From: Schizochytrium sp. CCTCC M209059
Lineage: Eukaryota; Sar; Bigyra; Thraustochytrida; Thraustochytriidae
DNA length: 40,240 nucleotides
Assembly: GCA_000818945.1 (NCBI GenBank)
Contig: KN805387.1
Span: 59,256 to 99,495, forward strand
Direction of reading: 5' to 3'
The notes beneath the pieces are model-generated. The model made no database searches, was not told the origin of the DNA, and was given only the letters and a program-made list of their open reading frames with translations. Both the position numbers and the translations under genes were made by a program. Below are positions 1 through 10,238 of the stretch, piece by piece; the first letter of the stretch is position 1; every line of letters starts with the position of its first letter.

Positions 1-674
1 CCCCCCCCCCCCTCCACCTACTCTGGTTCTTTTCATCATCTTGTCGACATTGGACGTGCTCGTTCGTTGAGCGTTGCAGGAAAGTCTATTCAACGTTGGA
101 TCAACATTTTGAGTCTCATCATTCATACCACACTTCCGTCGTAGCATCATCCTGGGGCCTAGCCTACACCCGATCTGTCCTGGCTGCCACACGTCTTTCC
201 CTCGCTTCCCGCCCCTTTTGCGCAAGTCCTCCAGCATCCATCCTCTTCGCCTGCAAGCTCGGCACAAAATGGGTTTCTCAGAACGTCATCGCCTTGTTCC
301 AAGCCGCAAGATGTTCGCTCGAACTTCACGGCGCCCGGCCCGCCGGCCGCTCCGTCCTCTCGCATTGCGAGCGAGCGAGCGACCTTGCGAGTGCATGCGT
401 GCACGTCCAAGTGCGTGCAAGAACACGCCTCTGCGTTGGGGGGAGGTGTCTTCCTGGCGGCCGGTTCAGCCTGCGGGAGTGTGCGCGAAATCTTCGGCGC
501 GTGGCCGCGTCTCACCGAGGTAGCTCCTCGCCATTCACGCGCTGCGCACTGCTAGCAGAGCAAACCAGAATTGCGAGAGACGACCGCGGCCTTGCCTTGC
601 GCAGGACCAGGCGGTCGAGGCGCAGACCGGGTCGGGCCACGAGGACGGGGCGGGACCGCGGTGAGGAGGCGAGC
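1..674. other. Upstream region of the dehydrogenase gene, no gene seen
   Basis: The stretch opens with a run of 12 C and continues as C/T-rich then GC-rich sequence. A + strand reading frame stays open through it and joins the dehydrogenase frame, but its peptide is low-complexity Arg/Ala/Ser and resembles no family. I read it as promoter and 5' leader. No TATA box or other clear element was recognised. Confidence 0.5.
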
Positions 675-1712
675 ATGGCGGCCTACGCCATGGACTTTCC
701 GAAGATTGCTCTTATCATGCGGCCGAGCTATACGGTGAGCCGCGAGGTGATGAAACGCATCGATGTCGTCGCGGACGAGAACGTAGACTTTGTCATTGGA
801 GAAGGACCAGAAGACCTCGTGGCCAAATACGACGAAGAGGAGTTGGCGCAGGTTGGCGCGATCCTGCTGACGCCGCGCATGCCGACCGAGGGCCTTGGCA
901 AGCTGCTGGAGCCAGGGGCCGCTCTCGCCAATGTCAAGTGGATTCACAGCTACAATGTTGGCGTGGATCACATGGCCGATCTGTTCAAGGGCACGCTGAC
1001 GACGTCTCGGCCAGACATTGCCGTCAGCAACGGGCGCGGGGCTTTCTCCTCGGCGCTCGCCGAGTACATTATGTTTTCCTGCTTGCACTTTAACAAGCAG
1101 GTTACGCGGTGTCAGCAGAACAAGCGCAACAAGCGCTACGATCGCTTCACCATGCCAGTCCTGCGAGGAAAAACCATCGGATTCGTCGGTTTTGGGCACA
1201 TTGCCAAGAGCGCCGCACGTATTGCCAAGGAAAGCTTTGGCATGAAGGTGGTCGCTCTTCGTCGGAATCCGGACAAGAGCGACTCTGCGCTTGCCGACAA
1301 GGTTTATACGGACAAGTTCGAGCTGGCACGTAACGCCGACTTTGTGGTCTCGACGCTGCCGGGGACGCCCGCGACAATCAAGTTTTGTGATGAGGCCTTT
1401 TTCGATGCCATGCCGGATGCGTCCGTCTTCATCTCGTGCGGTCGCGGCAGCGCCGTGGACGAGGCAGCATTGGTCAAGCATCTCCGCAACGAACGTTTGT
1501 ACGCTGCCCTTGATGTCTACGAACAGGAACCACTCCCCGAATCAAGCGAACTATGGGAGGTCCCTGATGACCGTTTATTTATGACTGCACACAATGCCGA
1601 CCTTACGGAGGATTTCTTTCAGCTTGGATGGGAGACATTTCGCAAGAACCTTATTCGTTTTCGCGCGGGCGAACCGCTCGAGACGCCTGTCGATACGACA
1701 CATGGCTATTGA
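675..1712 (+). CDS. D-isomer-specific 2-hydroxyacid dehydrogenase
   Basis: Predicted 345-residue NAD(P)-dependent oxidoreductase that reduces a 2-keto acid to a D-2-hydroxyacid (glyoxylate/hydroxypyruvate reductase or phosphoglycerate dehydrogenase-like). The order of motifs fits the family: an N-terminal catalytic half, then a Rossmann segment with the dinucleotide-binding motif GFVGFGHIAKSAA near residue 175, then the three catalytic residues: Arg in SCGRGSAVD, Glu in DVYEQEPLP and His in TAHNAD. Length is typical. I chose the ATG at 675 because conserved sequence begins a few residues later; a second ATG lies at 690. The frame stays open upstream to position 96, but that peptide is leader-like. 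The exact substrate cannot be read from sequence. No intron is needed. Confidence 0.9.
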   Translation: MAAYAMDFPKIALIMRPSYTVSREVMKRIDVVADENVDFVIGEGPEDLVAKYDEEELAQVGAILLTPRMPTEGLGKLLEPGAALANVKWIHSYNVGVDHMADLFKGTLTTSRPDIAVSNGRGAFSSALAEYIMFSCLHFNKQVTRCQQNKRNKRYDRFTMPVLRGKTIGFVGFGHIAKSAARIAKESFGMKVVALRRNPDKSDSALADKVYTDKFELARNADFVVSTLPGTPATIKFCDEAFFDAMPDASVFISCGRGSAVDEAALVKHLRNERLYAALDVYEQEPLPESSELWEVPDDRLFMTAHNADLTEDFFQLGWETFRKNLIRFRAGEPLETPVDTTHGY

Positions 1713-2017
1713 GGACTCATCTTATTTGAAGGCAAAGAATTAACTTCGTCCGCATCGAGTCGCATCGGCGTCTGCAACGTTATGACAAATTCCCAGTCGA
1801 GCGAATCGGTAGAAATGATTATATGCTAACGCTAAAGATGTTGTTATCCAGGTAATTTTCTTCATTTTGCTCGCGTCCCATACCATGTCAACTTGCGCTG
1901 TGCAGACTATTTGTCCCTTGATTTCCAGAGAGAGTATTCTACGCTCATTTACATCGCCAATTCGAAGTCCGATGCACCGCCGTCGGTGCTGGCAGCTCGC
2001 GCGCCTCGCCATTGTCG
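1713..2017. other. Intergenic spacer between two + strand genes
   Basis: About 300 bases of lower GC content than the flanking genes. It should hold the 3' UTR of the dehydrogenase and the promoter of the NELF-C/D gene. No canonical AATAAA was seen. Confidence 0.4.
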
Positions 2018-5000
2018 ATGCAAGAGCTTAACAGGTTTCTGGCCTACCCCTCCATCATCGAAGGTCGCGGACATGTGAGTGAGAGAGAGGGTATCCCGAT
2101 CGATCAAAAGCAGCGCCGGCCAAATCTCGTTTGCCTGCCTGCCTCGCAAGAAGAAATCCAGCTCGAGCGCGAAGGCTGCGCGCGGCGCGGCGCGGCGCGG
2201 CGAGCAGGGCAGCGCGGCGCTAGCGGCGCGACGGTGGCCGGGCCCCGCGACGACGACGACGGAGGCGAGCGGCGCCGCGAGCTCGAGCTCGGCGGCCGCG
2301 GCGGCCTCGACCGCGGAGGAGCCGCGCGCGGAGGCGGGGGCTGCCGCAGCCACCGAGTCGACGCCGGCCGCAACGTCCGATGGCGACGCCAAGAGCGACG
2401 CCAAAGACGGCAAGGAGCAAGAGAACGAGGCGCCCAAGCCGTCGCCCGAGGATGCCGGCAACAAGGAGACCAAGAGCGGCAGCGATGGCAACGACGCGAA
2501 ACCTCAAGAGCCTCTGGCGCCCGGTTGGACGGAGCTCGATGCTGGAGGCATGCCTTTTTATTTCCACAAAGCCTCGGGCGCCAAACGATGGACTCGGCCA
2601 ACCGTGTCTGCGGCAGAGGTAGCCTCAGCGTCCATGCGAGAGCTGCGTGTGAGCGGCAGCAACGGCGCCGCCGCTCGATCGTCCGTCGCCACAGAAAAGA
2701 AGGATGCTGGTACGGCTTCTTCGACTCGCGAGGAGGCCGCCATTTCAAGCGACGCAGTTCTCCGGTCTGAAGTGGACGGCGACGGCGATACGGAAATGGG
2801 CGAGGACCAGCCCGCACAAACGGACACGGATGGACCTTTGTCCGTAGGAAAAAAGCGCAAGGCGCCCTCGAATAAGGACAAGGACGACGACGACGACGAC
2901 GACGACGATGATGTAAATGTGGCCATCGAGGACATGCCGCAAGCCCGCAAGGATTTGCAGTCTCGACTGTCGAGCAAAGACGCAATATTGGACCCTCGTG
3001 TCAAGGGTTGGATGGCGCAGTGGCTTCGGCGCAAAGGAGAAGGCGAGTCAGCGAAACGAAGTCACAAACGCGCTCGCCGTGACGTAGACCTTTTGGTCGA
3101 AATGCTCTCGTCTGGATTCGACGGCTATGCCGAATACACGGGCCTTGCCGTGCGATGGCTCCAAGTGCTTGAACAGACGCCGTCGCTGCGCGGAAACCCG
3201 CAGCACAAACCGCCATCCGGCGAGGGCGCTGGGGCGGCTGCTGGTGGCGAGACACAAAAGAATGGATCCGGATTGTCAGCCAAGGAGGAAAATGCCGATC
3301 GCGACCCGCCACCTGCCGCCGTCGACTATCTTTCCAAGCTCGTGGAGCAGCACTTTGACAAGGAAAAGCTAGCAACAATGATGGAGGACGAGGAGCCGCC
3401 GGCATGGCTCAAGGGGATGCTCCGGTGCTCACAATGGCGTGCGACGCTGATTCGGCTTGCCGACAAGCACAAGACTGTCCCTCTGCTGGACTTTGCGGTG
3501 CGCGCCATGTGCAAGGAAGGACACCACGCTGAAGTGGCGCAGGTCATGAGTCCGGCGAGCTATTTTGCCGTCTTTCGGCGAACGTTTACAGACCTTTTGC
3601 GCGAGATCCTCGACTGCGGCGACGATGGCCGTGGCAGTAGCCCCGCGGAATTGAGCAAGTTGGAGGAGCGCTTCCGCGAGCTGGCAGGGCACTCGCAGTA
3701 CACATATTTCTTTGCCATGGAGGCGCTCGAGGCGCTTGAGGGCAGCGACGATCTCCCAGAGGGTCTGGAAGGCTCGCCAGCTGCCGCGGCGACCGCTGCT
3801 GCAGGTGAGCTCCGGGTGAATTCCACGCTTTTGCGCAGCAAGATGCGTCGACTACGTCAGGGCCTGATGAACGTGCCTCGCAAGCAAGATAGCGCGGAGC
3901 GGGGCCGTCAAAGCGCAGTGCAGCTGTGCATGCCATTAAATAGACGCAACGAGTTCGGTCTGAGCGCGAGCCCGGCCCAGGGCGGTTTTCCGTCGTTGGC
4001 GACGCTGCTGCGGACCTGCCTTGCTGACCGCATGTTCAAGCCAGAAGCCTTTGCGCAGCTGCGCGCCATCTATGACCCGGAACGGAATTCCGAGGCCTCC
4101 ATGGTCCCGTTGTGGCCTCTGCGCCGCCTGGAAGTGATCTTGCTGCTCGTGACGCAGCTCTTTGACCCGTTCCGCGAGATGGACGCGGCGTGTATTGAAG
4201 ACGGCGCGTACGTGACCGCCGTGGCGGCAGCTCGGGTGCCGGGCAAGGGTCTCGAGCGCGAGGTCTTTGTGGCTCTCGTAGACGCCATCAAGATCTGCAA
4301 GGACAGCAAAACGATGTCAATGGAGGCTCTGCAGGTCGACTCGCCAAGCGTCAAGACGCTGAGCAGCCTGGTGGCCGAGTACCCGATCGTCTCGAGCGGG
4401 GTTATTCGCTTCGCGCGTAATTGCATGCTGTCTCAGGCTTTCCAGAAGGAGCGGTATTTTTACACGGGTATGTCCGTGATGCTGCACCTGATTCGCTGCG
4501 CGGCGCGCGCGCACCCATTGCAGCGGATCATGGCTTTTTTTGCACTCTGCCATGCGCTGCCCATGAATCCGCTTAATATTTACCAGGCCAAGCTTTTAGA
4601 AATCAAGAAGCTCATCGTCGACGAGTTCATCTTCCTCATCGAGATGGGTTTCGTATTCCAGGTCCTCGAGTTTGTGCGCAACCAAGCTCTGCAGGGCCAC
4701 ATGGACGCGCATCTCGTGCGGCACTTTGTGGTTCGCCTGGCCAAGACCGTGGGGAGTAATCTTTCGCCGGAGTTCGCCAAGGCCGTTTTGCAGCTCGTCA
4801 CGTTGGACGCCTGTGGGCGGGCGGTGCGCATGGCGTACAACCGCGACGACATCCGCCTTGTCAGCGATTTGCGCGCGCGCTGCCAGAACACCGTCGCGCT
4901 CGCCTCGACGATGCCGAGCTCGGCGGTCTCGTCCTCTGTCATGCAGTTCGCCTCGACCTCAACCTCGAGCGCGCCGCGCCCGGGCCCTGCAGCCAAGGCA

Positions 5001-5174
5001 GCCACCACGCCCGCTCCGCCTGCGCGGTCTTCCGGCTCCTCCTCCTCCTCCGTGTCGCAGGGCCTCGCGCGGACCTCGTCCATCGTCTCCGCCGCCTCCG
5101 CCGCCTCGCGCGGGCTCCCGGGGACCGCCTCCCGCCGCGAGAAGATCTCGCTCGTGCCCTTTCGTCCCAAATGA
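2018..5174 (+). CDS. NELF-C/D (TH1 family) with an N-terminal WW domain
   Basis: Predicted subunit of the negative elongation factor complex, which holds RNA polymerase II in promoter-proximal pausing. The model is two exons, 2018-2074 and 2151-5174, giving about 1026 residues. Exon 2 is open from 2079 but has no ATG until inside the WW domain, and a stop lies directly before 2079, so an upstream exon is needed. The N-terminal third is Ala/Ser-rich and acidic, with a WW domain near residues 142-172 (Trp in PGWTEL, aromatic FYFH, Trp in KRWTRP) and a run of ten Asp. From about residue 299 to 933 it aligns by eye with human NELF-C/D: HFDKEKLATMMEDEEPPAWL, then the TYFFAMEALEALE region, then a C-terminal segment around FLIEMGFVFQVLEFVRNQAL. 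The tail is Ser/Ala-rich and low complexity. The WW domain is not part of animal NELF-C/D. Exon 1 is inferred; the TH1 assignment is firm. Confidence 0.85.
2075..2150 (+). other. Candidate 76-bp phase-0 intron in the NELF-C/D gene
   Basis: The donor is GTGAGT at 2075. The acceptor follows a pyrimidine-rich tract (TTTGCCTGCCTGCCTCGCAAG) and ends at 2150. Exon 1 from the ATG at 2018 is exactly 19 codons, and exon 2 continues in the NELF-C/D frame from 2151. An in-frame stop at 2076-2078 lies inside the intron. Predicted from splice sites and phase only. Confidence 0.45.
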
Positions 5175-6415
5175 GCCCGCTGCCTCCCTCCCGCATGCAG
5201 CGCGTCCAGTGATTCGTACGCCTGCTGCGACTGCTCGTCCTGCACGCGCTGCACGCGCTGCACCCTCCCTATCTTTACCGTTGACTAGATTAACAAACCC
5301 AAAACCACCATGACCTGCCTCTGCCTGCAGCTGCACGCGCCCCTTTCGCGCCCCTTTCGCGACGGAGCAGACCACACGCCACGCGAGCTCCGGCGGCCGA
5401 GCCAGGCCCCGGGCAGAGCCAGGCTGCGACCCCGGCGTGACGACGCAGCCGCCCCGACCAACTTGGCTTGTATCCCTAAACGGCAGCTCGACGTCGCCGC
5501 GCTTGGCACCCCGTTAGGGTCCCGGCGGTCCCAGGCTCGCATCGGCCGGGCGGACTTCTGACCCCGCCGCGGCGTCCTCTCCAGCCCCGACAAGCCTGAG
5601 CTCGAGCTCGCGCAGGCTTGACTCAAGCGCCAGCTCGAGCTCGAGCCTGGACGTGAGTTTCCGCCGCGGCGCGGGGCGCTCGTGGCACGCAACGCTCGTC
5701 TCCGCGTACGTCCCTGGCCGCCTTCGCCCCCGCGGCTTCGCCGGCCTCGGCCTCGTCTCGTCATACGTACGTACGTACCGCCAAGCGCAGCGGTCCTTCG
5801 TGCACGAGTAGGTCCTCGCCTGACGAACGAACCGCGCAGCCCTCCTCGCCTTCGACCTTCAGGCCGCGCGCAGCGCGCTCCTCGCCGGGTCTCCGCCCTC
5901 GCCTCGCACCGCGGCTGGCTTGCTTGCTTGCTTTCACGGTCCGTGTCTCGTGCCGCGACCGGTCTGCAGGGGCAGGTAGATCAGATCGATCAGATCAAGG
6001 TGCCTCGCCTCGCCTCTCGCGCCTTCTTCGCTCTCTCGCACGCTCGCTGGCCGCGGCCGCGCGCGGCTTCTGCAGCTCCGGCGTGGCGGGCGTGGCGTGG
6101 CGTGAATGGCGCGGCTGCGTTCGGGGTCGCTGGCTCGGTCGAGGCGAGGCGCAGTCGCAGCAGGCATCGAGGCCTCTCTGCGTTGGGTGGGTCAGGGCGG
6201 CACGTGCACGCGCTGTGAGCAGTGCGCGGTAGTGTCAAGAGACCCAGAATACATACATAGACAGAGAGAGAGAGCGCGCCGCACGTGCAGCAGCGCAGCC
6301 GCGAGGAGCGAGAGACCACCAGAACCGCATCGCCCGGGCGGCAACCTCGCGGCGAGCAGACGGACGGCAGCGAGGAGGAGGAGGAGGGGGAGGAGGAGCA
6401 GCAGCGACAGGGAGG
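5175..6415. other. Long GC-rich spacer, promoter and leader of the CRAL-TRIO gene
   Basis: About 1.2 kb with no reading frame that resembles a protein. It contains short runs such as GTAC repeats near 5764-5777, GCTT repeats near 5918-5933 and a purine-rich GAGGAG run near 6371-6400. A - strand frame of about 500 codons crosses its right end, but it is the antisense shadow of the next gene. Confidence 0.4.
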
Positions 6416-8794
6416 ATGCAGGAGGTGCCGCGCGAGGAGCTCGTGCGCCGCATCGGCCAGGTCCGCGTGCTCATCCAGGCCGCCGTGCAAGACCTGCGCA
6501 GGGCGCACAGGCAGTACCGCCGCGACCGAGACGGGCACAACGGTGGCGGCGTGCCCCGCGGCAAGACGAGGCTCGGCATCCTCGCCGCGTGCGGACTCGC
6601 CGGGTGCAGGTGGACCTCGGCGGCCAGCGAGCGCAAGAAGGACGCCGACCTCATCGAGCGCGCCGTGAGCTTGTCGGACGCGGAGATCGCAAGACTGCTT
6701 CGAGCCAACGAACTTGACCCGCAGGTCGCCTGCAACCAGGCGCTCCAGCAGCTCTTCTGGCGCAGAGACCACGGCGTGGACGCGCTGCTTGGCAGCAGCG
6801 CAGAGTTCGAGGCGCAGGACAAGCGCGGCTTCCTGTACTGGGCCGGAAAGGACCTCGACGGCAGACCCGTGCTCACCGTCTGTCTGCGACGCCACGACCC
6901 GCAGCTCTTCTCTGCCGAGACCACGCTGCGCTTCATCCTGTGGAAAATCGAGAGCAAGCTCGCCGACCACAATGTCGAGGATATCACGCTTCTCCTCGAC
7001 CTCGAAAACGCATCGCGCCACAACCTCGACAGCAAGCTTCTGCGCGAGCTCGTCCCGCTCCTCTACAATTTTTACTCCGGCCGCCTCGCCAAGGTCCTCT
7101 TTTACCCAGACTCCAGCTTGAGCCAGTCCGTTTGGAGAACATGGTCGTACCTCTTGCGCCAGGACACCTTGCGCAAGGTCGTTTTTATTGCCAATTGCTC
7201 CAAGTCTCCGGATGAAGACCTGGGTTTTCTCTCGAACATTGCCACCTGGCTCACAGCAGGCAACGACCAGCGTGCCTCCACTTCGCTGGAAACAGCCGCT
7301 AGCTTCGATCAATACCTCGCCGTCGACCAGCGCGAGGAGCGCTTTGGCGGCACGCTTCAGGTTTCTTGGAGTGATGCGAGGACCAACATGGACGATGACT
7401 TTGGCCTCTATCCCAGGATGGTCAAGACCAAGAAGAAGAAGAAGCGGTCGAAGGCCGCCTCCACGGCCTCTGGTCCTCACGCCGAATCTGGTTTCGCCCA
7501 CTTTCTCGCCTCGCAGGACAGCAGATTCAGCAGTCTCGTTCGTTCGGCTTCGACCCGGTCCGCGGTCTCCTCTCGCTCGTCGCTGTCCTCGAATTCGGAG
7601 ATCGACGACGATGACGAAGACCTGGACGGTGACACCGAGGACGAAGACAACGATGGACTAGAAGTCGACAGCCGAAGCAGCCGTCCCACCAAGCCTCGGC
7701 GCCGCGCTCGCCGCAATCGACGCCACCGCGGTGATCTCCGACGCCGCAATACTGACATGAGCAAATCGTCGCGCAAAGCCCGTCACAAGCGCGAAGAGGC
7801 TGAGTTGGTGGCTGAAGACTTCTCGCATGGTAGCAAGGATGAGGTGCAGCCAACTGAAGAGGAAGAGGAAATCGATGATTCGAAGCGAGCCTTTGGGTCG
7901 GGCACGGAAAAGTGCGACGCGGAGACTTCCCTTGAGGACCCCTCGCGCATCAATTGTTACGGTGAGATTCCTGGGTCTAACTTTCGGCTTCGCGTGGGCC
8001 CAAATTACAAGCGCAACAAGCTCAAAGCGGAAGCTGGCCCAGCCATTTACGAGCTCGTCTCGATGGATCTCGCAAGCACGGAGAGAAAGGTCTTTCACCT
8101 TGCCGAACGCCTCGCTCTGCCAAAGATCCCCAAGTCATCCGTGGAGAATCGCTCAGGACTACCAGAGGTCCTCGTTGTGAACTACCAGGCTCCAATGTAT
8201 GAGCCCGCACTGCTTGGCCGCGACAAGACGGACGGTAAAAGTAGTGGCATGGGCGGAGTCTTTCGTCTTAGCGATTGGGCGCGCGACAACCCGGAGCACG
8301 TCTCGGTGGAAATGTTCCGTCGCTTTGTGAACTGCTTTGACGGAGATCCTTACCGTGAGCGTCTCAAGTGTGTGGCGAGCATCGTGAATCCAGACCAAAT
8401 GGGTTTCAGCCGCGTCGAGCGCGCCATGTTTAACCGATACAACGCCACGCCGTGGATGGTGCGGCCCGAGTATCGGTTCTTCCAGGGCCAGGGATACTTT
8501 GAGATTGATGTGGACATTCACATTTTCAACAAGTTCAGCCGCAAGCTTGGCTGGACGGTCACGAAGCGGCTTGCGCAGGCCGTCATTGACGGTGCGCTCG
8601 TGGTGCAGGCCGAGTCTGACGAGGAGATGCCCGAGCTCCCGATTTGCTGCTGGCGTATGGCACGCTTTCAGCTTACGGAACCTCCATGCCAGGATCCCGT
8701 GAATGCAGAGGTCTCTCAGACCACCACTTTCGCGAAAGGAACAATGTCTGCGTCAACTACCTCTGCAAGAGTAGCCACCGAGGAGCTCTTGTAA
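6416..8794 (+). CDS. CRAL-TRIO (Sec14-like) and EDR2 C-terminal domain protein
   Basis: A 792-residue predicted lipid-binding or lipid-transfer protein, probably at membranes. Residues about 131-300 read as a CRAL-TRIO/Sec14 domain: DGRPVLTVCLRRHD, a helix-rich middle with LLLDLENASRHNLDSKLL, then LVPLLYNFYSGRLAKVLF. A linker follows with poly-Lys, a Ser-rich stretch, an acidic cluster near 395-410 and an Arg-rich cluster. Residues about 510-745 match the plant EDR2 C-terminal domain (DUF1336): EIPGSNFRLRVGPNY, VLVVNYQAPMY, NPDQMGFSRVERAMFNRYN, TPWMVRPEYRFF, and GYFEIDVDIHIFNKFSRK. Known plant EDR2 proteins join this domain to PH and START domains, so the CRAL-TRIO partner here is different. 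No signal peptide or membrane segment was seen. The start is the first ATG with a purine-rich context (GGAGGATGC). Confidence 0.85.
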   Translation: MQEVPREELVRRIGQVRVLIQAAVQDLRRAHRQYRRDRDGHNGGGVPRGKTRLGILAACGLAGCRWTSAASERKKDADLIERAVSLSDAEIARLLRANELDPQVACNQALQQLFWRRDHGVDALLGSSAEFEAQDKRGFLYWAGKDLDGRPVLTVCLRRHDPQLFSAETTLRFILWKIESKLADHNVEDITLLLDLENASRHNLDSKLLRELVPLLYNFYSGRLAKVLFYPDSSLSQSVWRTWSYLLRQDTLRKVVFIANCSKSPDEDLGFLSNIATWLTAGNDQRASTSLETAASFDQYLAVDQREERFGGTLQVSWSDARTNMDDDFGLYPRMVKTKKKKKRSKAASTASGPHAESGFAHFLASQDSRFSSLVRSASTRSAVSSRSSLSSNSEIDDDDEDLDGDTEDEDNDGLEVDSRSSRPTKPRRRARRNRRHRGDLRRRNTDMSKSSRKARHKREEAELVAEDFSHGSKDEVQPTEEEEEIDDSKRAFGSGTEKCDAETSLEDPSRINCYGEIPGSNFRLRVGPNYKRNKLKAEAGPAIYELVSMDLASTERKVFHLAERLALPKIPKSSVENRSGLPEVLVVNYQAPMYEPALLGRDKTDGKSSGMGGVFRLSDWARDNPEHVSVEMFRRFVNCFDGDPYRERLKCVASIVNPDQMGFSRVERAMFNRYNATPWMVRPEYRFFQGQGYFEIDVDIHIFNKFSRKLGWTVTKRLAQAVIDGALVVQAESDEEMPELPICCWRMARFQLTEPPCQDPVNAEVSQTTTFAKGTMSASTTSARVATEELL

Positions 8795-8798
8795 TAAA
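8793..8798 (+). terminator. Candidate polyadenylation signal AATAAA
   Basis: AATAAA overlaps the tandem stop codons (TAA TAA) of the CRAL-TRIO/EDR2-C gene. If used, the 3' UTR would be only tens of bases. Motif match only. Confidence 0.3.
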
Positions 8799-9263
8799 TG
8801 TTGAATAATCTGGTCGCGGGCAAAAGGAACGAGGCCGAGACCGAGGCAGAGGCGAGGTCTTTATCCTCTTTTCTACCCATCACGATCGACCGACACTTTT
8901 TGTAATTACCAAGCAACCGACCGGTCAGCCAGCCAGCCAGCCAACCAATTCGACTGGATCTTGCTCGATAGCGTACGCGCACAATCCCTAGGCCCACTAA
9001 ATTATCTGTGTCTTTTGTTTTGTTTTATTTTATTTTTTGTTCTGCTCTGTTTTATGTTACCTCGTCTTGTAATTTTCTAAAATGTTGATGCATCTTATCT
9101 GCGAGCTTGTTTATCTAAACATGCGACAAAGCCAAAACTAAAAACCGCTCCTTGCTTGCCATCATGGCAACCCCCAGGATTGCTCGTTCGCAAAAGGTAG
9201 TAAATGGGGAAAAAGAAAGAAAAATCGGCGAAAAGAAAGAAAAGTCTCTCCTTCGGGTTCGCC
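8799..9263. other. Convergent intergenic region
   Basis: Spacer between two tail-to-tail genes, with a CAGC run near 8930-8942 and a T-rich tract at 9009-9060. On the - strand the T-rich tract reads as overlapping AATAAA motifs (9024-9034), suitable as the polyadenylation signal of the HAD gene about 230 bases after its stop. No gene was seen. Confidence 0.4.
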
Positions 9264-10145
9264 TCAGCGCCCGGGCGGCAAGGTGAGTTGTTGAAAGACG
9301 CGCTTGAAGTTGTTCATTGAGGGCAGAATAAAGTCTGCGTGTTGCGAGATGTCCTCGAGGGACCCCGCACCGTTGGGAATGCCGATGCGAAGACCAACCT
9401 GCGCGGCGTAGCCCATGCTCATGTCCGTAATGGTGTCGCCCACCATGACGGTGTTGCGCGGCTCGACACCAAGACGATCGCAAATATAGAAAATCTGCTC
9501 TGGGTTGGGCTTAGGGGGCAGATGCGCGTCATCGCCACAAACGACCTGGTCCACAAGATGGTCGACCTTGAGCCAGGCGAGCGTGGTCTCGGTTACGTCG
9601 CGGTCATCGGTGGTGCAGACGGCAATCTTCGAGCCGCGCTCCTTGCGCAAAAAGGAAAACAAATCATGCAGGTCAGTGAGCGCACGTGTGTCCGTCTCCG
9701 GGTTGGGCATGTGCCAGGCCTTGCGAATGGCCTCCACGGCCTCGTCGCGGCGATTGGAGCCCATGTGCGAGCTGACAAATTCCACGCAGATTTCTTCGAT
9801 GTTGTGCATCGGCGAGCAGCAAAGGGGGCTCCGATTATGCACCGTGCCCTCTGTCCTGTTGTACCCGAGGGCCTCGGTAAAGAGCTGCATGGCCTCACGG
9901 TTCAGGTGGCCCTGGTCCTCGAGTCTGGCGCACAGCTTCTCCGCCCACCTGCCCCACATGTGTTTGAAATCGATGAGCGTGCCGTCCTTGTCGAAGATCA
10001 CCAGATCCGGCGCGAACTGCCGCGCCTCGCGCGCAGCCATCGGCGCGCCTGCCGTCTGCGCGCCTGCCAGCGCGCTCTTCGCGCGGCTCTGCACACCAAG
10101 GGAGCCTCCTCCGCGCGCCCTCGTCGCCATCTTCATCGCCCACAT
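9264..10145 (-). CDS. HAD-superfamily phosphatase (phosphoglycolate phosphatase-like)
   Basis: A 293-residue predicted Asp-nucleophile phosphohydrolase. All four HAD motifs are visible: motif I FDKDGTLIDF near residue 50 (Asp nucleophile), motif II Thr in CTTDDRD near 178, motif III Lys in PPKPNPEQ near 211, and motif IV VGDTITDM near 238. The spacing and the helical cap between motifs I and II (GHLNREAMQLFTEALG onward) fit subfamily I. The substrate is not determined; phosphoglycolate or another small phosphate ester is a family-level guess. The N-terminus from the ATG at 10145 is rich in Ala, Arg, Ser and Gly with no acidic residue until the final MAAREARQF segment, so it could be a mitochondrial or plastid presequence. 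Other in-frame ATGs at 10136 and 10130 keep most of that segment. The frame runs on upstream to 10667, but there it is repeat-derived. Confidence 0.85.
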   Translation of the reverse strand: MWAMKMATRARGGGSLGVQSRAKSALAGAQTAGAPMAAREARQFAPDLVIFDKDGTLIDFKHMWGRWAEKLCARLEDQGHLNREAMQLFTEALGYNRTEGTVHNRSPLCCSPMHNIEEICVEFVSSHMGSNRRDEAVEAIRKAWHMPNPETDTRALTDLHDLFSFLRKERGSKIAVCTTDDRDVTETTLAWLKVDHLVDQVVCGDDAHLPPKPNPEQIFYICDRLGVEPRNTVMVGDTITDMSMGYAAQVGLRIGIPNGAGSLEDISQHADFILPSMNNFKRVFQQLTLPPGR

Positions 10146-10203
10146 CGCCTCTCCTCGCGAACGCGGACCTGCCTCCGCTCGCCGCGCTCTTCGCCCCTGC
10201 GCG

Positions 10204-10204
<1 letters not shown>

Positions 10205-10238
<34 letters not shown>

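Noticed and set aside
552..1481. - strand frame of 309 codons
   Set aside because: Antisense to the dehydrogenase, which has all catalytic motifs.
5990..7501. - strand frame of 503 codons
   Set aside because: Antisense to the CRAL-TRIO gene; GC-rich third positions leave the opposite strand open. No recognisable domain.
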